Of a stretch of 48,724 nt of DNA, positions 1-9,296 are shown one piece after another. The position numbers and the translations under genes were made by a program. Each line of letters begins with the position of its first letter. Position 1 is the first letter of the stretch. Under the pieces are notes generated by a model that was given only the letters and a program-made list of their open reading frames with translations, was not told the origin of the DNA and ran no database searches. Source of the DNA: Candidatus Methylobacter oryzae (lineage in GTDB: Bacteria > Pseudomonadota > Gammaproteobacteria > Methylococcales > Methylomonadaceae); assembly GCA_945861405.1 (NCBI GenBank), contig CAMAUL010000016.1:1-48724 (forward strand), read 5' to 3'.

Positions 1-17
1 AGATCGACTACACCAGT

Positions 18-137
18 TTGCTTGGTGACCATAGCGAATGTGAACCACCCGATCCCATCCCGAACTCGGAAGTGAAACCGTTTAGCGCCGATGATAGTGT
101 GGCAGTTTGCCATGCGAAAGTAGGGAATTGCCAAGCT
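18..137 (+). rRNA. rrf: 5S ribosomal RNA
   Basis: The segment has the 5S rRNA core, including CCGATCCCATCCCGAACTCG and GAAGTGAAACCGTTTAGCGC. Its ends, GCTTGGT at 20-26 and GCCAAGC at 130-136, pair to close the molecule, giving the usual length of about 118 nt. It begins 18 bases into the window, so the 16S and 23S genes presumably lie just upstream. The exact mature ends are uncertain by a few bases. Confidence 0.95.
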
Positions 138-145
138 CTTAAATC

Positions 146-177
146 AAAACCCAAGTCGTTGACTTGGGTTTTTTTTT
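146..177 (+). terminator. Rho-independent terminator of the rRNA operon
   Basis: A perfect stem AAAACCCAAGTC/GACTTGGGTTTT with a GTT loop (146-172) is followed by an unbroken T run. It lies directly after the 5S gene and is a textbook intrinsic terminator. Confidence 0.93.
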
Positions 178-244
178 GACCGATATTTGATCTTTACAGC
201 TCTGAAGTTCGTGGTAGATTCGACAGAATCTAGAAAAATTAACT

Positions 245-559
245 TTATGGTTTACTAATGATTACGGTTTTTCTTAATTTTGGTAGGGAAAGGCTTAATG
301 TTGCCATAATAAGGGTACCTAATATCATAGGTATATTTTTTGATAGCTTGAAATATGTGGTGATAGCTACTGTTAAAATATAAATTATAGGAATGATTGC
401 TCCAACTATAACTGTTACCTTATTAGATATAAACTCATTGCGGAAAGTACAGTTGCACTTGTTACAAGTTAAGTTATGTGGCTTTAAGCTTAAGCGACCT
501 GGTTCTTGGGCTTGCATTGAGAATCCAGATTTTGCATTACATACAGGGCATGTTGCCAT
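245..559 (-). CDS. Small zinc-ribbon membrane protein, function unknown
   Basis: The 104-residue product starts MATCPVCNAK and has two CXXC pairs, at C4/C7 and C32/C35, a typical treble-clef or zinc-ribbon layout with 24 residues between the knuckles. Two hydrophobic segments follow (about residues 48-70 and 76-94), so the metal-binding head should be on one side of the inner membrane. The layout resembles small membrane zinc-finger proteins of the CXXC-20-CXXC type, but I do not recognise a named gene. It converges on the rRNA terminator and stands alone. Codon use looks AT-richer than in the neighbours, which would fit an accessory gene. Confidence 0.6.
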   Translation of the reverse strand: MATCPVCNAKSGFSMQAQEPGRLSLKPHNLTCNKCNCTFRNEFISNKVTVIVGAIIPIIYILTVAITTYFKLSKNIPMILGTLIMATLSLSLPKLRKTVIISKP

Positions 560-829
560 ATTGTTATATCCCTAATGTTTGGAGTAATAGTCGCCAGAGC
601 GTAGCGAAGGGAACAAAAAGAAAGCGTAGCTCTTTGGCGTTCGGTTGACAAACTTGTTAGCAAGCTCGGACATGCTTTTTATACCCGACATTCCTATGCC
701 CCAATATGGCGGCGAATTTTGTTTTACCGGCTACATCATTGATCACCAAAATGTTGGGCAACGAAAAGATGTTGTCCAGCCAGACTAGAATGCGGTAAGG
801 GCATAATGTGTAAAGTATAGCCTGTAAGT
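560..829. other. Intergenic stretch with an inverted repeat, no gene seen
   Basis: No convincing reading frame is present. At about 590-640 the sequence CGCCAGAGCGTAGC is followed by GCGTAGCTCTTTGGCG, forming an imperfect inverted repeat. It could act as a terminator or be a degraded repeat element. Confidence 0.4.
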
Positions 830-2239
830 TTAATCACCCTTAGCCAACCCACTATGCCGTACCGAATAAGAAAAATACACAATCAAGCCAATAACCAACC
901 AGACCACAAAGCGCAGCCATGTTAGCGACGGCAAAAACGCCATCAGCGCGGTGCAGGACAACATGCCCAGCACCGGAAACAGCGGGCTGAATGGTGAGCG
1001 GAACGGGCGTTTCATGTCCGGCTTGGTGATGCGTAGCACCAATACGCCTAAGCACACCAGTACGAATGCGGCCAAGGTGCCGATGTTGACCAGTTCGGCT
1101 AGGTCGCCGAGCGGTATGAAGCCTGCGGCGGTTGCCATGATGATGCCGCACAGCACGATCACGCGCACCGGGGTTTGGGTTTTTGGATTCACTTCGCTAA
1201 AGAACGGCGAGAGCAGGCCGTCGCGGGACATCGCGAAGATGATGCGGGTCAGTGCGTAATACAGCACCAGCATGACCGTGGTTAGGCCTGCAATTACGCC
1301 GGTAGAAATCAGCGCCGACGCCCAGTTGTAACCGAGTAGGTTCAGCGCGTGGGCGACGGGAGAGGATACGTTCAGCTCGGTATAGTTGACGACGCCGGTC
1401 AGCAGGCCGGATACCAGGATGTAGATCACGGTGCAAAAAGCCAGCGAGGTGACGATACCGAACGGCAGGTCGCGTTGCGGATTGTTGGCTTCATCGCCAG
1501 CGGTGGATACCGCATCGAAGCCAACATAGGCGAAAAATACCAGCGATGCGCCAGCCAGAACGCCGGTGGTTTTGCCGTCGGGCAGGGTTTGAAACCAGCC
1601 GAATGGCATGAAAGGATGCCAGTTTTCCGGGTGGACATTGAATGCGGCAACGGCGATAAATACGGTGATGGTCAGCAGTTTGACGAATACCATCGCGTTG
1701 TTGACTTTGGCGCTGTGTTTTACGCCCATAATCAGCAGCATCATCAATATCAAAATAATTGCGGTTGCGGGCAGGTTGATCACGCCGCCGAGTTTGGGCG
1801 ATTTGGTCAGCATCTCCGGCAACGGGATACCGATGGCAGTCAGAGCATTGTTGAAATAGCCCGACCAGCCGTTGGCGACGGTCGCTACGGCAAGGCTGTA
1901 TTCCAGCAGCAAATCCCAGCCGATCATAAAGGCGAATATCTCGCCGAAGGCCACATAGCTGTAACCATAGGCGCTGCCGCAGCCCCCGACCGAGGCGGAT
2001 AATTCCGCATAAGACAAGGCGGCGAATGCGCAGGCGAGTCCGGCGATCACAAATGACAGCATTACGGCAGGCCCGGATTGTGTGGCGGCGGCGACGCCGG
2101 TCAGTACGAAAATGCCGGTGCCGATGATCGCCCCTATGCCCAGAAAGGCCAAGTCCCATTTGGACAGGCAGCGTTTGAGGCCGCTACCTAATTCATCATC
2201 AGAAGTAACGCGTTTGCTGCGAAAAATTTGCATGGACAT
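830..2239 (-). CDS. APC-superfamily amino acid permease (CAT-like)
   Basis: A polytopic inner-membrane transporter expected to import an amino acid with a cation. The N-terminal signature GIGAIIGTGIFVLTG is the substrate-binding TM1 motif of the cationic amino acid transporter group of the APC superfamily. Hydrophobic segments recur through the whole length, enough for 12 or more helices, and GFDAVSTAGDEANNPQRDLP is the conserved TM6 to loop region. The frame stays open up to a TTG at 2302. I chose the ATG at 2239 (MSMQIFRSKR) because an AGAGA lies 8 bases upstream and the extra 21 residues do not look like family sequence. The product is 469 residues, normal for the family. Substrate is not predictable. 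It is divergent from the L,D-transpeptidase gene. Confidence 0.88.
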   Translation of the reverse strand: MSMQIFRSKRVTSDDELGSGLKRCLSKWDLAFLGIGAIIGTGIFVLTGVAAATQSGPAVMLSFVIAGLACAFAALSYAELSASVGGCGSAYGYSYVAFGEIFAFMIGWDLLLEYSLAVATVANGWSGYFNNALTAIGIPLPEMLTKSPKLGGVINLPATAIILILMMLLIMGVKHSAKVNNAMVFVKLLTITVFIAVAAFNVHPENWHPFMPFGWFQTLPDGKTTGVLAGASLVFFAYVGFDAVSTAGDEANNPQRDLPFGIVTSLAFCTVIYILVSGLLTGVVNYTELNVSSPVAHALNLLGYNWASALISTGVIAGLTTVMLVLYYALTRIIFAMSRDGLLSPFFSEVNPKTQTPVRVIVLCGIIMATAAGFIPLGDLAELVNIGTLAAFVLVCLGVLVLRITKPDMKRPFRSPFSPLFPVLGMLSCTALMAFLPSLTWLRFVVWLVIGLIVYFSYSVRHSGLAKGD

Positions 2240-2435
2240 GGAGAAGTCTCTTGTTATTGATTGAAGTAGCTGAATTATAGGTGGAGTAGCGATAATCTCC
2301 AAAATAAGTCAATAAAATCAACAAAATTATGCTTGATTCAGCCTTGCATGATAATATAAGTAGTTTTTTTAACTTGGCAGAACTTGAGTAATTACCTGAG
2401 GGATGGGCTGTAGGTGTTGATTTATCTGTGCCTAT

Positions 2436-2456
2436 AACCAACTAATATCGTTGGTT
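2436..2456. promoter_or_regulatory. Perfect inverted repeat upstream of the L,D-transpeptidase gene
   Basis: AACCAAC/GTTGGTT with a 7-base centre lies in the divergent intergenic region, about 48 bases before the ATG at 2504. No T run follows, so it is more likely an operator or leader hairpin than a terminator. No regulator is identifiable. Confidence 0.35.
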
Positions 2457-2503
2457 GTTAAGAAGAATTATTATTTTTATGTGTTTCTGAGAAATTTATT
2501 GCA

Positions 2504-3595
2504 ATGAATATTCGCGCTCTACTTAGCTTTACAATTTTACTATCCGTCATTAGCGGCCATGCAAATGCTACAACTTATGCAATGCCCGAAAACAGCAAGG
2601 ATACCGTCATCACGCAATACCCTGACGGCATGGCGTTAACCCGTGCAGACGAGAACGAAACCTTATTGGATGTGGCTCGCCGCTTTCTTTTGGGGCAAAC
2701 GGAAATCGTCAGGCTGAACCCGGATGTTGACCGTTGGCTGGTTAGAAAAGGCGAGATTGTTCGCTTATCCAATATGCGGATTTTGCCGGATTCGCCGCAT
2801 AACGGCATTACCCTGAATATCTCCGAATACCGCATGTATTATTATCCGCCGACTAAAAAGGGTGAGGTGCCTCGGCAGGTCATGTCTTATGCGCATGGCG
2901 TCGGCAGGCAGGATTGGAAGACGCCGCTGGGCAAAACCAAGGTTGCGCGAAAAATTATGAACCCTTCATGGCATCCGCCCGAATCAATCCGGCGCGAACA
3001 TGCCGCCAATGGCGATCCGCTGCCGGTTATTGTTCCGCCGGGGCCGCATAACCCGTTGGGCACACGGGCGCTGTACCTGGATTTGCCTGGAGAATACCGT
3101 ATCCACGGCACCGATATTGACAAGATTAACGGTATCGGCATGCAGATTACCCATGGCTGCGTTCGTATGTATCCCAAAGATGTCGAGGAGTTATATGATC
3201 TGGTTGCAGTTGGAACGCCAGTCTATATTGTTAAGCAGCCGATCAAGGTAGGCTGGCTGGATAATGTGCTTTATGTCGAAGCGCATCCCGATTTGGAAGG
3301 CGAGGAAACTACGCTGGATCAGCGTTTTGCCGTGGCGTTAAGGTTGATTGAAAAAGCCAATAATAATCAGGAATTGCCTGATTTCGACCAGCAAGCTTTA
3401 AACAAAGCGCTTAAAGAACAGACCGGCGATCCTGTGGCGATTTATGAACGTGTAATGCCTCTTGAGGAGGCATCAGCGGCTGCGTCTGAGCCGGTGCAAT
3501 CGACAACACCGGTATCTGCACCAGCTCCGGCTCCAGTGTCAGCGCCGAAACCGGCACGTAAAGCCTCCCCGGATGGTTATTACCACGGTAACTAA
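2504..3595 (+). CDS. Periplasmic L,D-transpeptidase (YkuD domain)
   Basis: Enzyme that forms 3-3 peptidoglycan cross-links or attaches proteins to the wall, acting in the periplasm. Residues 1-22 form a signal peptide ending ANA. A LysM-like or partner segment follows (about 45-85), then the YkuD catalytic domain. The domain carries RIHGTDI and the signature THGCVRM, with catalytic Cys219 next to His217 and Arg221. The C-terminal 60 residues are a Pro/Ala-rich tail. At 363 residues it resembles the ErfK/YbiS/YcfS/YnhG group. It is a single gene between divergent permease and serA, with its own leader. Which ErfK-type activity it has (cross-linking or Lpp anchoring) cannot be told from the sequence. 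Confidence 0.9.
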   Translation: MNIRALLSFTILLSVISGHANATTYAMPENSKDTVITQYPDGMALTRADENETLLDVARRFLLGQTEIVRLNPDVDRWLVRKGEIVRLSNMRILPDSPHNGITLNISEYRMYYYPPTKKGEVPRQVMSYAHGVGRQDWKTPLGKTKVARKIMNPSWHPPESIRREHAANGDPLPVIVPPGPHNPLGTRALYLDLPGEYRIHGTDIDKINGIGMQITHGCVRMYPKDVEELYDLVAVGTPVYIVKQPIKVGWLDNVLYVEAHPDLEGEETTLDQRFAVALRLIEKANNNQELPDFDQQALNKALKEQTGDPVAIYERVMPLEEASAAASEPVQSTTPVSAPAPAPVSAPKPARKASPDGYYHGN

Positions 3596-3615
3596 GACAG
3601 GATATTGTTTATAAC

Positions 3616-3637
3616 CGCAGGGTAAAACTGCCCTGCG
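3616..3637 (+). other. Stem-loop between the L,D-transpeptidase gene and serA
   Basis: CGCAGGG/CCCTGCG forms a 7-bp stem with an 8-base loop. No strong T run follows. It may be a weak terminator or part of the serA leader. Confidence 0.4.
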
Positions 3638-3692
3638 CATAAAGCTGTTAAACTACTATTTCTAACGCATAACCTTTTCCCGGTACGATCCT

Positions 3693-5276
3693 TTGAAAAA
3701 AATCCTTATTTCCGACAAATTAGCAGAAGCTGGCATCAATTATTTAAACGATCAGCCCGGCATACAGATACATATCGAGACCGGCCTCAATGAGGATCAA
3801 CTGTGTGACATCATTGGGGATTACGATGCGCTGTTGATTCGTAGCGACACCCAAGTGACCAAAAAAGTGTTGCAGGCGGCCAAGAACCTCAAACTGATTG
3901 GACGCGCCGGTATCGGTGTCGATAATGTCGATATTCCCGCTGCAACGGAGCTGGGGATTATCGTGATGAATACCCCTGATGCCAATGCGACCACGACTGC
4001 CGAACTGGCCGTTGCGCACATGATGTCGCTGAGCCGACATTTGCCGACTGCGGATCGCTCGGTTCGCGCCGGGAAATGGGAGCGCTCCAAGTTGATGGGT
4101 TCGGAAATTGCCCATAAAACGTTGGCGGTGCTTGGTTTCGGTACCATCGGGCGGATCGTCTCTCAGCGCGGCTTGGGCTTGAAAATGCAGGTAATTGCTT
4201 ATGACCCGTTTGTTGCGCCGGAAATATTCGAAGACCTGGGGGTTGAATCGGTCAGTTTGGATGAGCTGGTGACCCGAGCGGATTATTTGACCCTGCATTG
4301 CCCGTTGATTGAAAAAACCCGCAACGTAATCGGCAGCGCTCAGCTGGCGGTCATGAAAAAAGAGGCGATGATTATCAACTGCGCCAGAGGTGGCTTGATT
4401 GACGAGGCTGCGTTGTACGAAGCCTTGAAAAACGGTCGAATAGCTGGTGCAGCGCTCGATGTTTACGAAAATGAGCCGCCAGCAGGTTCGCCGTTGCTGG
4501 AGCTGGATAATATCGTTTTTACTCCGCATTTAGGCGCATCGACCAGCGAAGCGCAAGTGGCAGTGAGTGTCGAAATTGCCCGCCAGGCCGTCACGTTTTT
4601 GAAGACCGGCGAAGCGGTTAATGCTTTAAACCTGCCTAGAGTGTCGGCCGAAGAGCTGAAAAAATCGCACGAATTTATCACGTTGGCCAATATTTTGGGC
4701 AAGGTGTTGGTGGGGCTGGCAACCAAGCCGATAGAGAAAATAGAAGTGGCGTTAATGGGCAAGGCGGCAGAGGTCGAGGCGCGGCCTGTTTCAGTCGCGA
4801 CATTGATCGGCGTGTTAAGCGGGCAATTTTCGACGCCGGTAAACCGGGTGAATGCGGAAAATATCGCCAAACGCCAGGGCATTGTCCTGGTTGAATCGAA
4901 AACCGAAGAAACACAGGATTATTTGTCGCTGATCAAGGTGACCGGGCATTGCGCGGATCATACGATTACGCTGGCGGGAACCTTGCTCGGTGGCTGTCAT
5001 CCGCGTCTGGTGTGCATTGACCAGTTCGATATTGAAGTGGTGCCTGAAGGCACCTTGCTGGTGACTCAGCATGACGACAAGCCGGGCGTTATCTCGGCAA
5101 TCAGCAGTGTGCTGGGCAATGCCAATATCAATATCTCCAGAATGCAGGTTGGTACGGCGGATGAGCTGCAGCGGGCGATGGCGGTTATCAGCGTTTCCGA
5201 GCCTTTAACAGCGGATTTGTTGCAGCAACTTTGTCATATTCCCGCCGTACATAAGGCGATCCAGATTAACTTATGA
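3693..5276 (+). CDS. serA: D-3-phosphoglycerate dehydrogenase
   Basis: Catalyses the first committed step of serine synthesis, oxidising 3-phosphoglycerate to 3-phosphohydroxypyruvate with NAD. The 527-residue length and layout match the long form: substrate and NAD domains (about 1-310), an intervening domain (about 320-450) and a C-terminal ACT domain (about 455-527) for serine feedback. The Rossmann motif VLGFGTIGR and catalytic Arg232 (NCARGG), Glu261 (YENEPP) and His279 (TPHLGAS) are visible. The start is TTG; the reading begins MKKILISDK, which fits the family, and no ATG is available nearby. The stop overlaps serB by 4 bp, so the two are translationally coupled, matching consecutive work in one pathway. 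The intermediate aminotransferase serC is not in the window. Confidence 0.96.
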   Translation: MKKILISDKLAEAGINYLNDQPGIQIHIETGLNEDQLCDIIGDYDALLIRSDTQVTKKVLQAAKNLKLIGRAGIGVDNVDIPAATELGIIVMNTPDANATTTAELAVAHMMSLSRHLPTADRSVRAGKWERSKLMGSEIAHKTLAVLGFGTIGRIVSQRGLGLKMQVIAYDPFVAPEIFEDLGVESVSLDELVTRADYLTLHCPLIEKTRNVIGSAQLAVMKKEAMIINCARGGLIDEAALYEALKNGRIAGAALDVYENEPPAGSPLLELDNIVFTPHLGASTSEAQVAVSVEIARQAVTFLKTGEAVNALNLPRVSAEELKKSHEFITLANILGKVLVGLATKPIEKIEVALMGKAAEVEARPVSVATLIGVLSGQFSTPVNRVNAENIAKRQGIVLVESKTEETQDYLSLIKVTGHCADHTITLAGTLLGGCHPRLVCIDQFDIEVVPEGTLLVTQHDDKPGVISAISSVLGNANINISRMQVGTADELQRAMAVISVSEPLTADLLQQLCHIPAVHKAIQINL

Positions 5277-5914
5277 GTTTTGATGTCATCTGCTTCGATT
5301 GCGACAGCACTTTAAGCAAGATAGAAGGGATAGACGAACTCGCCGGACGTGTTGGCTTGGGCGAGGAAATGTCCAGGCTGACCGATGCCGCGATGAATGG
5401 CGAAGTACCATTGGAAGCAGTCTATGGGCAGCGTTTGTCGGCGATCAGGCCGGATCAGACTAGCATCGATTGGCTGGCGGATTTGTATATCGAGCAGATC
5501 GTCGATGGCGTTAAAGAGGTGTTTGATACCTTAACGGCGACGGGCAAGGAATTGCATATTATCAGCGGCGGACTCCGTCAGGCTATTTTGCCGCTGGCAA
5601 GTTATTTGGGCTTGCCTGAAACCCAAGTTCACGCAGTCGATATTTATTTTAATGCGGACGGCAGTTATCGGGATTATGACCAGGAATCGCCGCTGGCCCG
5701 ATCAGGCGGTAAAGCCGAGATATGCAGGCGTTTGCTAAAGTCGGAAGGCTCACTGGTTATGGTCGGCGATGGCAAGACCGACATGGAAGCCAAACAGGCT
5801 GGTGCCGTTGTGATCGGTTTTGGCGGCGTGGTCGATAGGCCAGTAGTCCGAGAGCAAGCCGATTTTTATTATGCTGAACCGAGTTTGGTTTCTGTATTGG
5901 GGCATATTTTGTAG
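5273..5914 (+). CDS. serB: Phosphoserine phosphatase
   Basis: HAD-superfamily phosphatase that releases serine from phosphoserine, the last step of the pathway begun by the overlapping serA. HAD motif I is FDCDST, with nucleophile Asp9 and acid Asp11; motif II is ISGG; motif III/IV is MVGDGKTDMEA near residue 165. At 213 residues it is the short catalytic form, without the N-terminal regulatory region of the E. coli enzyme. The gene ends in TAG inside the first bases of a GTAGGGGC palindromic repeat, so the stop is shared with that element. Specificity for phosphoserine is inferred from the serA coupling and overall resemblance. Confidence 0.93.
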   Translation: MSFDVICFDCDSTLSKIEGIDELAGRVGLGEEMSRLTDAAMNGEVPLEAVYGQRLSAIRPDQTSIDWLADLYIEQIVDGVKEVFDTLTATGKELHIISGGLRQAILPLASYLGLPETQVHAVDIYFNADGSYRDYDQESPLARSGGKAEICRRLLKSEGSLVMVGDGKTDMEAKQAGAVVIGFGGVVDRPVVREQADFYYAEPSLVSVLGHIL

Positions 5915-5981
5915 GGGCAATCCCTTGTGGTTGCCTTGGTGTGGCAGATGTCAAAAGGGCAGGCACAAGACCTGCCCCTAC
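5911..5981. repeat. GTAGGGGC-family palindromic repeat (paired unit)
   Basis: The ends GTAGGGGCA and TGCCCCTAC are exact inverted copies. The inner arms (GGGCAATCCCTTGTGGTTGCC and its diverged partner) also pair, so two small palindromes face each other as in REP doublets. A close copy lies at 41574-41648. The first bases supply the serB stop codon. It may act as a terminator or mRNA 3' stabiliser between serB and yebC. Confidence 0.85.
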
Positions 5982-6001
5982 GTTAATTTAAGAGAGGGAC
6001 A

Positions 6002-6748
6002 ATGGCTGGTCATAGTAAATGGGCTAATATCAAGCATCGCAAGGCGGGACAGGATGCCAAGCGCGGCAAGATTTTTACTAAAATGCTGCGGGAAATAACC
6101 GTAGCGGTAAAAACCAGCGGGCCGGATGCAGCCAGCAATCCGGCTTTACGGACGGCAATTGATAAAGCTTTGGGTGCAAATATGCGCCGCGACACCATTG
6201 ATACAGCAATCAAAAAAGCCTCCGGCGCACTGGAAGGCGTTAATTACGAAGTCGTTCGCTATGAAGGTTACGGCCCCGGCGGCACGGCGGTTATGGTCGA
6301 TTGCCTGACCGATAACCGCAACCGTACCGTCGGCGAAGTGCGCCATGCTTTTTCTAAAGCGGGCGGCAACTTGGGCACGGATGGTTCTGTGGCCTATATG
6401 TTCAGCAAGATAGGTATTCTCAGTTACGCGCCTACCGTTGATGAAGACGCGTTGATGGAGGAGGCTTTGGAAGCCGGAGCGGAAGATGTCATCGTTAATG
6501 ACGACGGCTCGGTTGATGTAATGACCACGCCGGAAAGTTATCTGGAAGTCAAAGACGCCTTGGTTGCCGCAGGTTTTGAGCCGGATAATGCGGAAGTCAC
6601 GATGCAGGCCGCAACAATGGCTGAACTGGATGCCGAAGGCGCGGAAAAAATGATGCGTCTGATCGACCGGTTGGAAGATCTGGATGACGTTCAGAATGTA
6701 TATTCCAATGCGGACATCAGCGACGAAATCATGGAAGGCCTGGATTGA
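6002..6748 (+). CDS. yebC: YebC/TACO1-family protein
   Basis: The start [19 protein letters not shown] is the near-invariant N-terminus of this family, and the 248-residue length is standard. The family has been described both as a DNA-binding transcriptional regulator (including of ruvABC) and, more recently, as a ribosome-associated translation factor that helps with difficult proline-containing stretches. A clear Shine-Dalgarno, AGAGAGGGAC, precedes the ATG. It lies 14 bases before ruvC, the usual order in gammaproteobacteria, and is likely co-transcribed with ruvCAB. Confidence 0.97.
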   Translation: MAGHSKWANIKHRKAGQDAKRGKIFTKMLREITVAVKTSGPDAASNPALRTAIDKALGANMRRDTIDTAIKKASGALEGVNYEVVRYEGYGPGGTAVMVDCLTDNRNRTVGEVRHAFSKAGGNLGTDGSVAYMFSKIGILSYAPTVDEDALMEEALEAGAEDVIVNDDGSVDVMTTPESYLEVKDALVAAGFEPDNAEVTMQAATMAELDAEGAEKMMRLIDRLEDLDDVQNVYSNADISDEIMEGLD

Positions 6749-6762
6749 GTTCACTATAGCCG

Positions 6763-7260
6763 ATGCGAATTTTAGGGATAGACCCCGGCTCAAGAATAAC
6801 CGGTTACGGCATTATAGAAGGCTCGGCGAACAGCTATAAATATATCGCCAGCGGCAGCATTCATATCAAGGCCGATTATTTTCCCGACCGGCTCAAGCAG
6901 ATTTTCGACGGCATTGTGGAAGTTGTCGAGCGCTACCAGCCGGAGCAAATGGCTATAGAGCAAGTGTTTATGCATAAAAATGCCGACTCGGCGCTTAAGT
7001 TGGGTCAAGCCAGAGGGGCGGCGATTTGTGCGGTACAGACCACCGGGTTGCCGGTGTTTGAATATGCGGCCCGGCAAGTCAAGCAGGCCGTGGTGGGCAA
7101 GGGCAGCGCCGAAAAAACTCAGGTTCAACACATGGTGAAAATTCTGTTAAATATTCAAGGCGAGTTGCAAGCCGATGCCGGCGATGCGTTGGGCATCAGC
7201 ATTTGCCATGCCCATTACCAGCAGACCGCACAGCGTTTGCAGCAAGGTTTGTTGCGATGA
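6763..7260 (+). CDS. ruvC: Holliday junction endonuclease RuvC
   Basis: RNase H-fold nuclease that cuts Holliday junctions symmetrically, working with RuvAB during recombinational repair. The acidic catalytic residues are in place: Asp7 (ILGIDPGS), Glu66 (AIEQVF), Asp138 and Asp141 (ADAGDALG). The 165-residue length is close to the E. coli protein. It overlaps ruvA by 4 bp (ATGA), so translation is coupled. Confidence 0.97.
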   Translation: MRILGIDPGSRITGYGIIEGSANSYKYIASGSIHIKADYFPDRLKQIFDGIVEVVERYQPEQMAIEQVFMHKNADSALKLGQARGAAICAVQTTGLPVFEYAARQVKQAVVGKGSAEKTQVQHMVKILLNIQGELQADAGDALGISICHAHYQQTAQRLQQGLLR

Positions 7261-7859
7261 TCGGTTTCCTGCGCGGCAAACTGGCGTTTAAAGCGCCGCC
7301 GTTGCTAATGCTTGATGTGAACGGCGTCGGCTATGAAGTCGAAGCGCCGATGACGACTTTTTATAATCTCCCCGCCATCGGTTCCGAGATCATGCTGCAC
7401 ACCCATCTGGTGGTTCGGGAAGATGCGCATATCCTGTTCGGATTTTCTACCGAAGCGGATCGCTCGATGTTCAGAACCTTGATCAAGGTCAACGGTGTCG
7501 GCCCCAAGCTGGCGTTGACGATTTTATCGGGGCAGAGCGCCGAAGAGTTCCATCGCTGCATTCATAATAACGATACCCAGGCGCTGGTGCGTTTGCCGGG
7601 AGTCGGCAAGAAGACGGCCGAGCGCCTGGTTATTGAAATGCGCGACCGGTTACCGGACTTAGGCGATTCGACCGATTCAGCTGTGACCGGTATCGCTAAA
7701 TTCCACCCCGCTAATAACCCGAAACAGGAAGCCATCGGTGCCTTGTGTTCGCTGGGCTATAAGCCGTTGGACGCTGCTAAAATGGTGCAAAATATCAGCG
7801 TCGAAGGTAAAAGCTGTGAAGACATTATCCGGCTGGCGCTGCAAGGCTCGGTCAGATGA
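7257..7859 (+). CDS. ruvA: Holliday junction branch migration protein RuvA
   Basis: Tetrameric junction-binding protein that loads the RuvB motor. The start MIGFLRGKL is the family N-terminus; the frame is open further upstream inside ruvC, but the ATG at 7257 overlapping the ruvC stop is clearly right. Helix-hairpin-helix elements VNGVGPKLA and [12 protein letters not shown] (about residues 70-120) bind junction DNA, and the C-terminal domain (about 150-200) contacts RuvB. It has 200 residues and overlaps ruvB by 4 bp. Confidence 0.97.
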   Translation: MIGFLRGKLAFKAPPLLMLDVNGVGYEVEAPMTTFYNLPAIGSEIMLHTHLVVREDAHILFGFSTEADRSMFRTLIKVNGVGPKLALTILSGQSAEEFHRCIHNNDTQALVRLPGVGKKTAERLVIEMRDRLPDLGDSTDSAVTGIAKFHPANNPKQEAIGALCSLGYKPLDAAKMVQNISVEGKSCEDIIRLALQGSVR

Positions 7860-8890
7860 TTGAAAGCGACCGCATGGTGACCGCACACAGTCATTCGGAT
7901 GAGGAACGCCAGGATCGGGCAATTCGGCCCAAGCGCTTGGCCGATTATGTCGGCCAGAAAGAGTTGCGCGAGCAGATGGAAATATTCATTCAGGCGGCCA
8001 CGGCGCGGCAAGAAGCGCTGGATCATGTGCTGATTTTCGGCCCTCCCGGTTTGGGCAAAACCACATTGGCTAATATCATCGCCGCCGAAATGTGTGTTAA
8101 AATTCGTCAAACATCGGGGCCTGTGCTCGATAAAGCAGGCGATCTTGCGGCATTATTGACTAATCTCGAGCCCCATGACGTGCTGTTTATCGATGAAATC
8201 CATCGTTTGAGTCCGGCGGTTGAAGAGATTTTATATCCGGCCATGGAAGATTATCAGCTGGATCTGATGATCGGCGAAGGCCCGGCCGCACGCTCGATCA
8301 AGCTGGATCTGCCGCCGTTTACACTGGTTGGCGCGACGACCCGAGCCGGATTGCTGACCTCGCCGTTGCGTGACCGTTTCGGCATAGTGCAGCGCTTGGA
8401 GTTTTACACGGTTGACGAGCTGGCGAGTATTGCAGCGCGTTCCGCCAAGGTTTTAGGCATTGCGATGGAGCCGCGCGGTGCTTATGAAATAGCTCGCCGT
8501 TCTCGCGGTACGCCCCGGATCGCTAACAGATTGTTGCGCCGGGTGCGCGATTACGCGGAAGTAAAAGGTAACGGCACGATTACCGAGGAGCTGTCCTTTC
8601 AGGCCTTGGAAATGTTGAAAGTGGATCATAACGGTTTCGATTCGTTGGATCGAAAGCTGCTGATGGCGATGATTGAGGGCTTTGCCGGCGGGCCGGTAGG
8701 GCTGGATACCTTGGCCGCTGCGATCAGCGAAGAGCGCGGTACCATCGAAGATGTCGTTGAGCCGTATTTGCTGCAACAAGGCTTTATTATGCGTACGCCC
8801 CGGGGCCGTGTGGTCACTCAGAATGCTTACTTGCATTTTGGCTTGCAGCCCCCAAAACAGTTGGGCGTGTCCGAGGATTTGTTTGAATAA
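7856..8890 (+). CDS. ruvB: Holliday junction branch migration ATPase RuvB
   Basis: AAA+ hexameric motor that pumps DNA through the RuvA-bound junction. Walker A is [11 protein letters not shown] and Walker B is LFIDEIHRL. Sensor regions and a C-terminal winged-helix part (RTPRGRVVT) follow. At 344 residues it is of normal length. It overlaps ruvA by 4 bp at its start, and its last codons overlap the TTG start of ybgC, so the whole ruvCAB-ybgC-tol run is tightly packed. Confidence 0.98.
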   Translation: MIESDRMVTAHSHSDEERQDRAIRPKRLADYVGQKELREQMEIFIQAATARQEALDHVLIFGPPGLGKTTLANIIAAEMCVKIRQTSGPVLDKAGDLAALLTNLEPHDVLFIDEIHRLSPAVEEILYPAMEDYQLDLMIGEGPAARSIKLDLPPFTLVGATTRAGLLTSPLRDRFGIVQRLEFYTVDELASIAARSAKVLGIAMEPRGAYEIARRSRGTPRIANRLLRRVRDYAEVKGNGTITEELSFQALEMLKVDHNGFDSLDRKLLMAMIEGFAGGPVGLDTLAAAISEERGTIEDVVEPYLLQQGFIMRTPRGRVVTQNAYLHFGLQPPKQLGVSEDLFE

Positions 8891-9296
8891 TTTTAGCTGG
8901 CCGGTACGGGTTTATTACGAAGACACCGATGCGGGGGGCGTGGTGTTCTACGCCAACCACTTGAAGTTTTTCGAGCGGGCGAGAACCGAAATGCTCAGAG
9001 CCATGGGTTATGAGCAGGATGAACTGATCGCCAACGAAGGCATTATTTTTGTGGTGCGTTCGGTGCAGGTCGATTATTTGAGTCCCGCCCGGTTTAATGA
9101 GCTACTGCAAGTGACTGCCAAGTTGAGTCTGGCTAAAAAAACCAGTCTTATTTTTGAGCAAACCATTACACGAGGCGATGAGGTTTTATGCAAGGGCAAT
9201 ATTCGGATTGCCTGTTTGGATGCACATACCATGCGACCTAAAGCGATACCTGAAACCTTATTTAAACACTTAGAGCAGACAATACATGAACACTGA
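8883..9296 (+). CDS. ybgC: Tol-Pal-associated acyl-CoA thioesterase YbgC
   Basis: Hotdog-fold thioesterase acting on acyl-CoA, commonly the first gene of tol-pal clusters. The active-site stretch [19 protein letters not shown], with its nucleophilic Asp, is intact. The frame is open back to 8751, but the upstream residues lie inside ruvB and do not look like family sequence. I chose TTG 8883 (reading [10 protein letters not shown]), giving 137 residues as expected. It overlaps ruvB by 8 bp and tolQ by 11 bp. Confidence 0.92.
   Translation: MNNFSWPVRVYYEDTDAGGVVFYANHLKFFERARTEMLRAMGYEQDELIANEGIIFVVRSVQVDYLSPARFNELLQVTAKLSLAKKTSLIFEQTITRGDEVLCKGNIRIACLDAHTMRPKAIPETLFKHLEQTIHEH

Noticed and set aside
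1349-2159. Long frames overlapping the permease (217 and 222 codons)
   Set aside because: They are shadow frames of a clear membrane transporter gene; the translations are rich in His/Gln/Arg with no motif.
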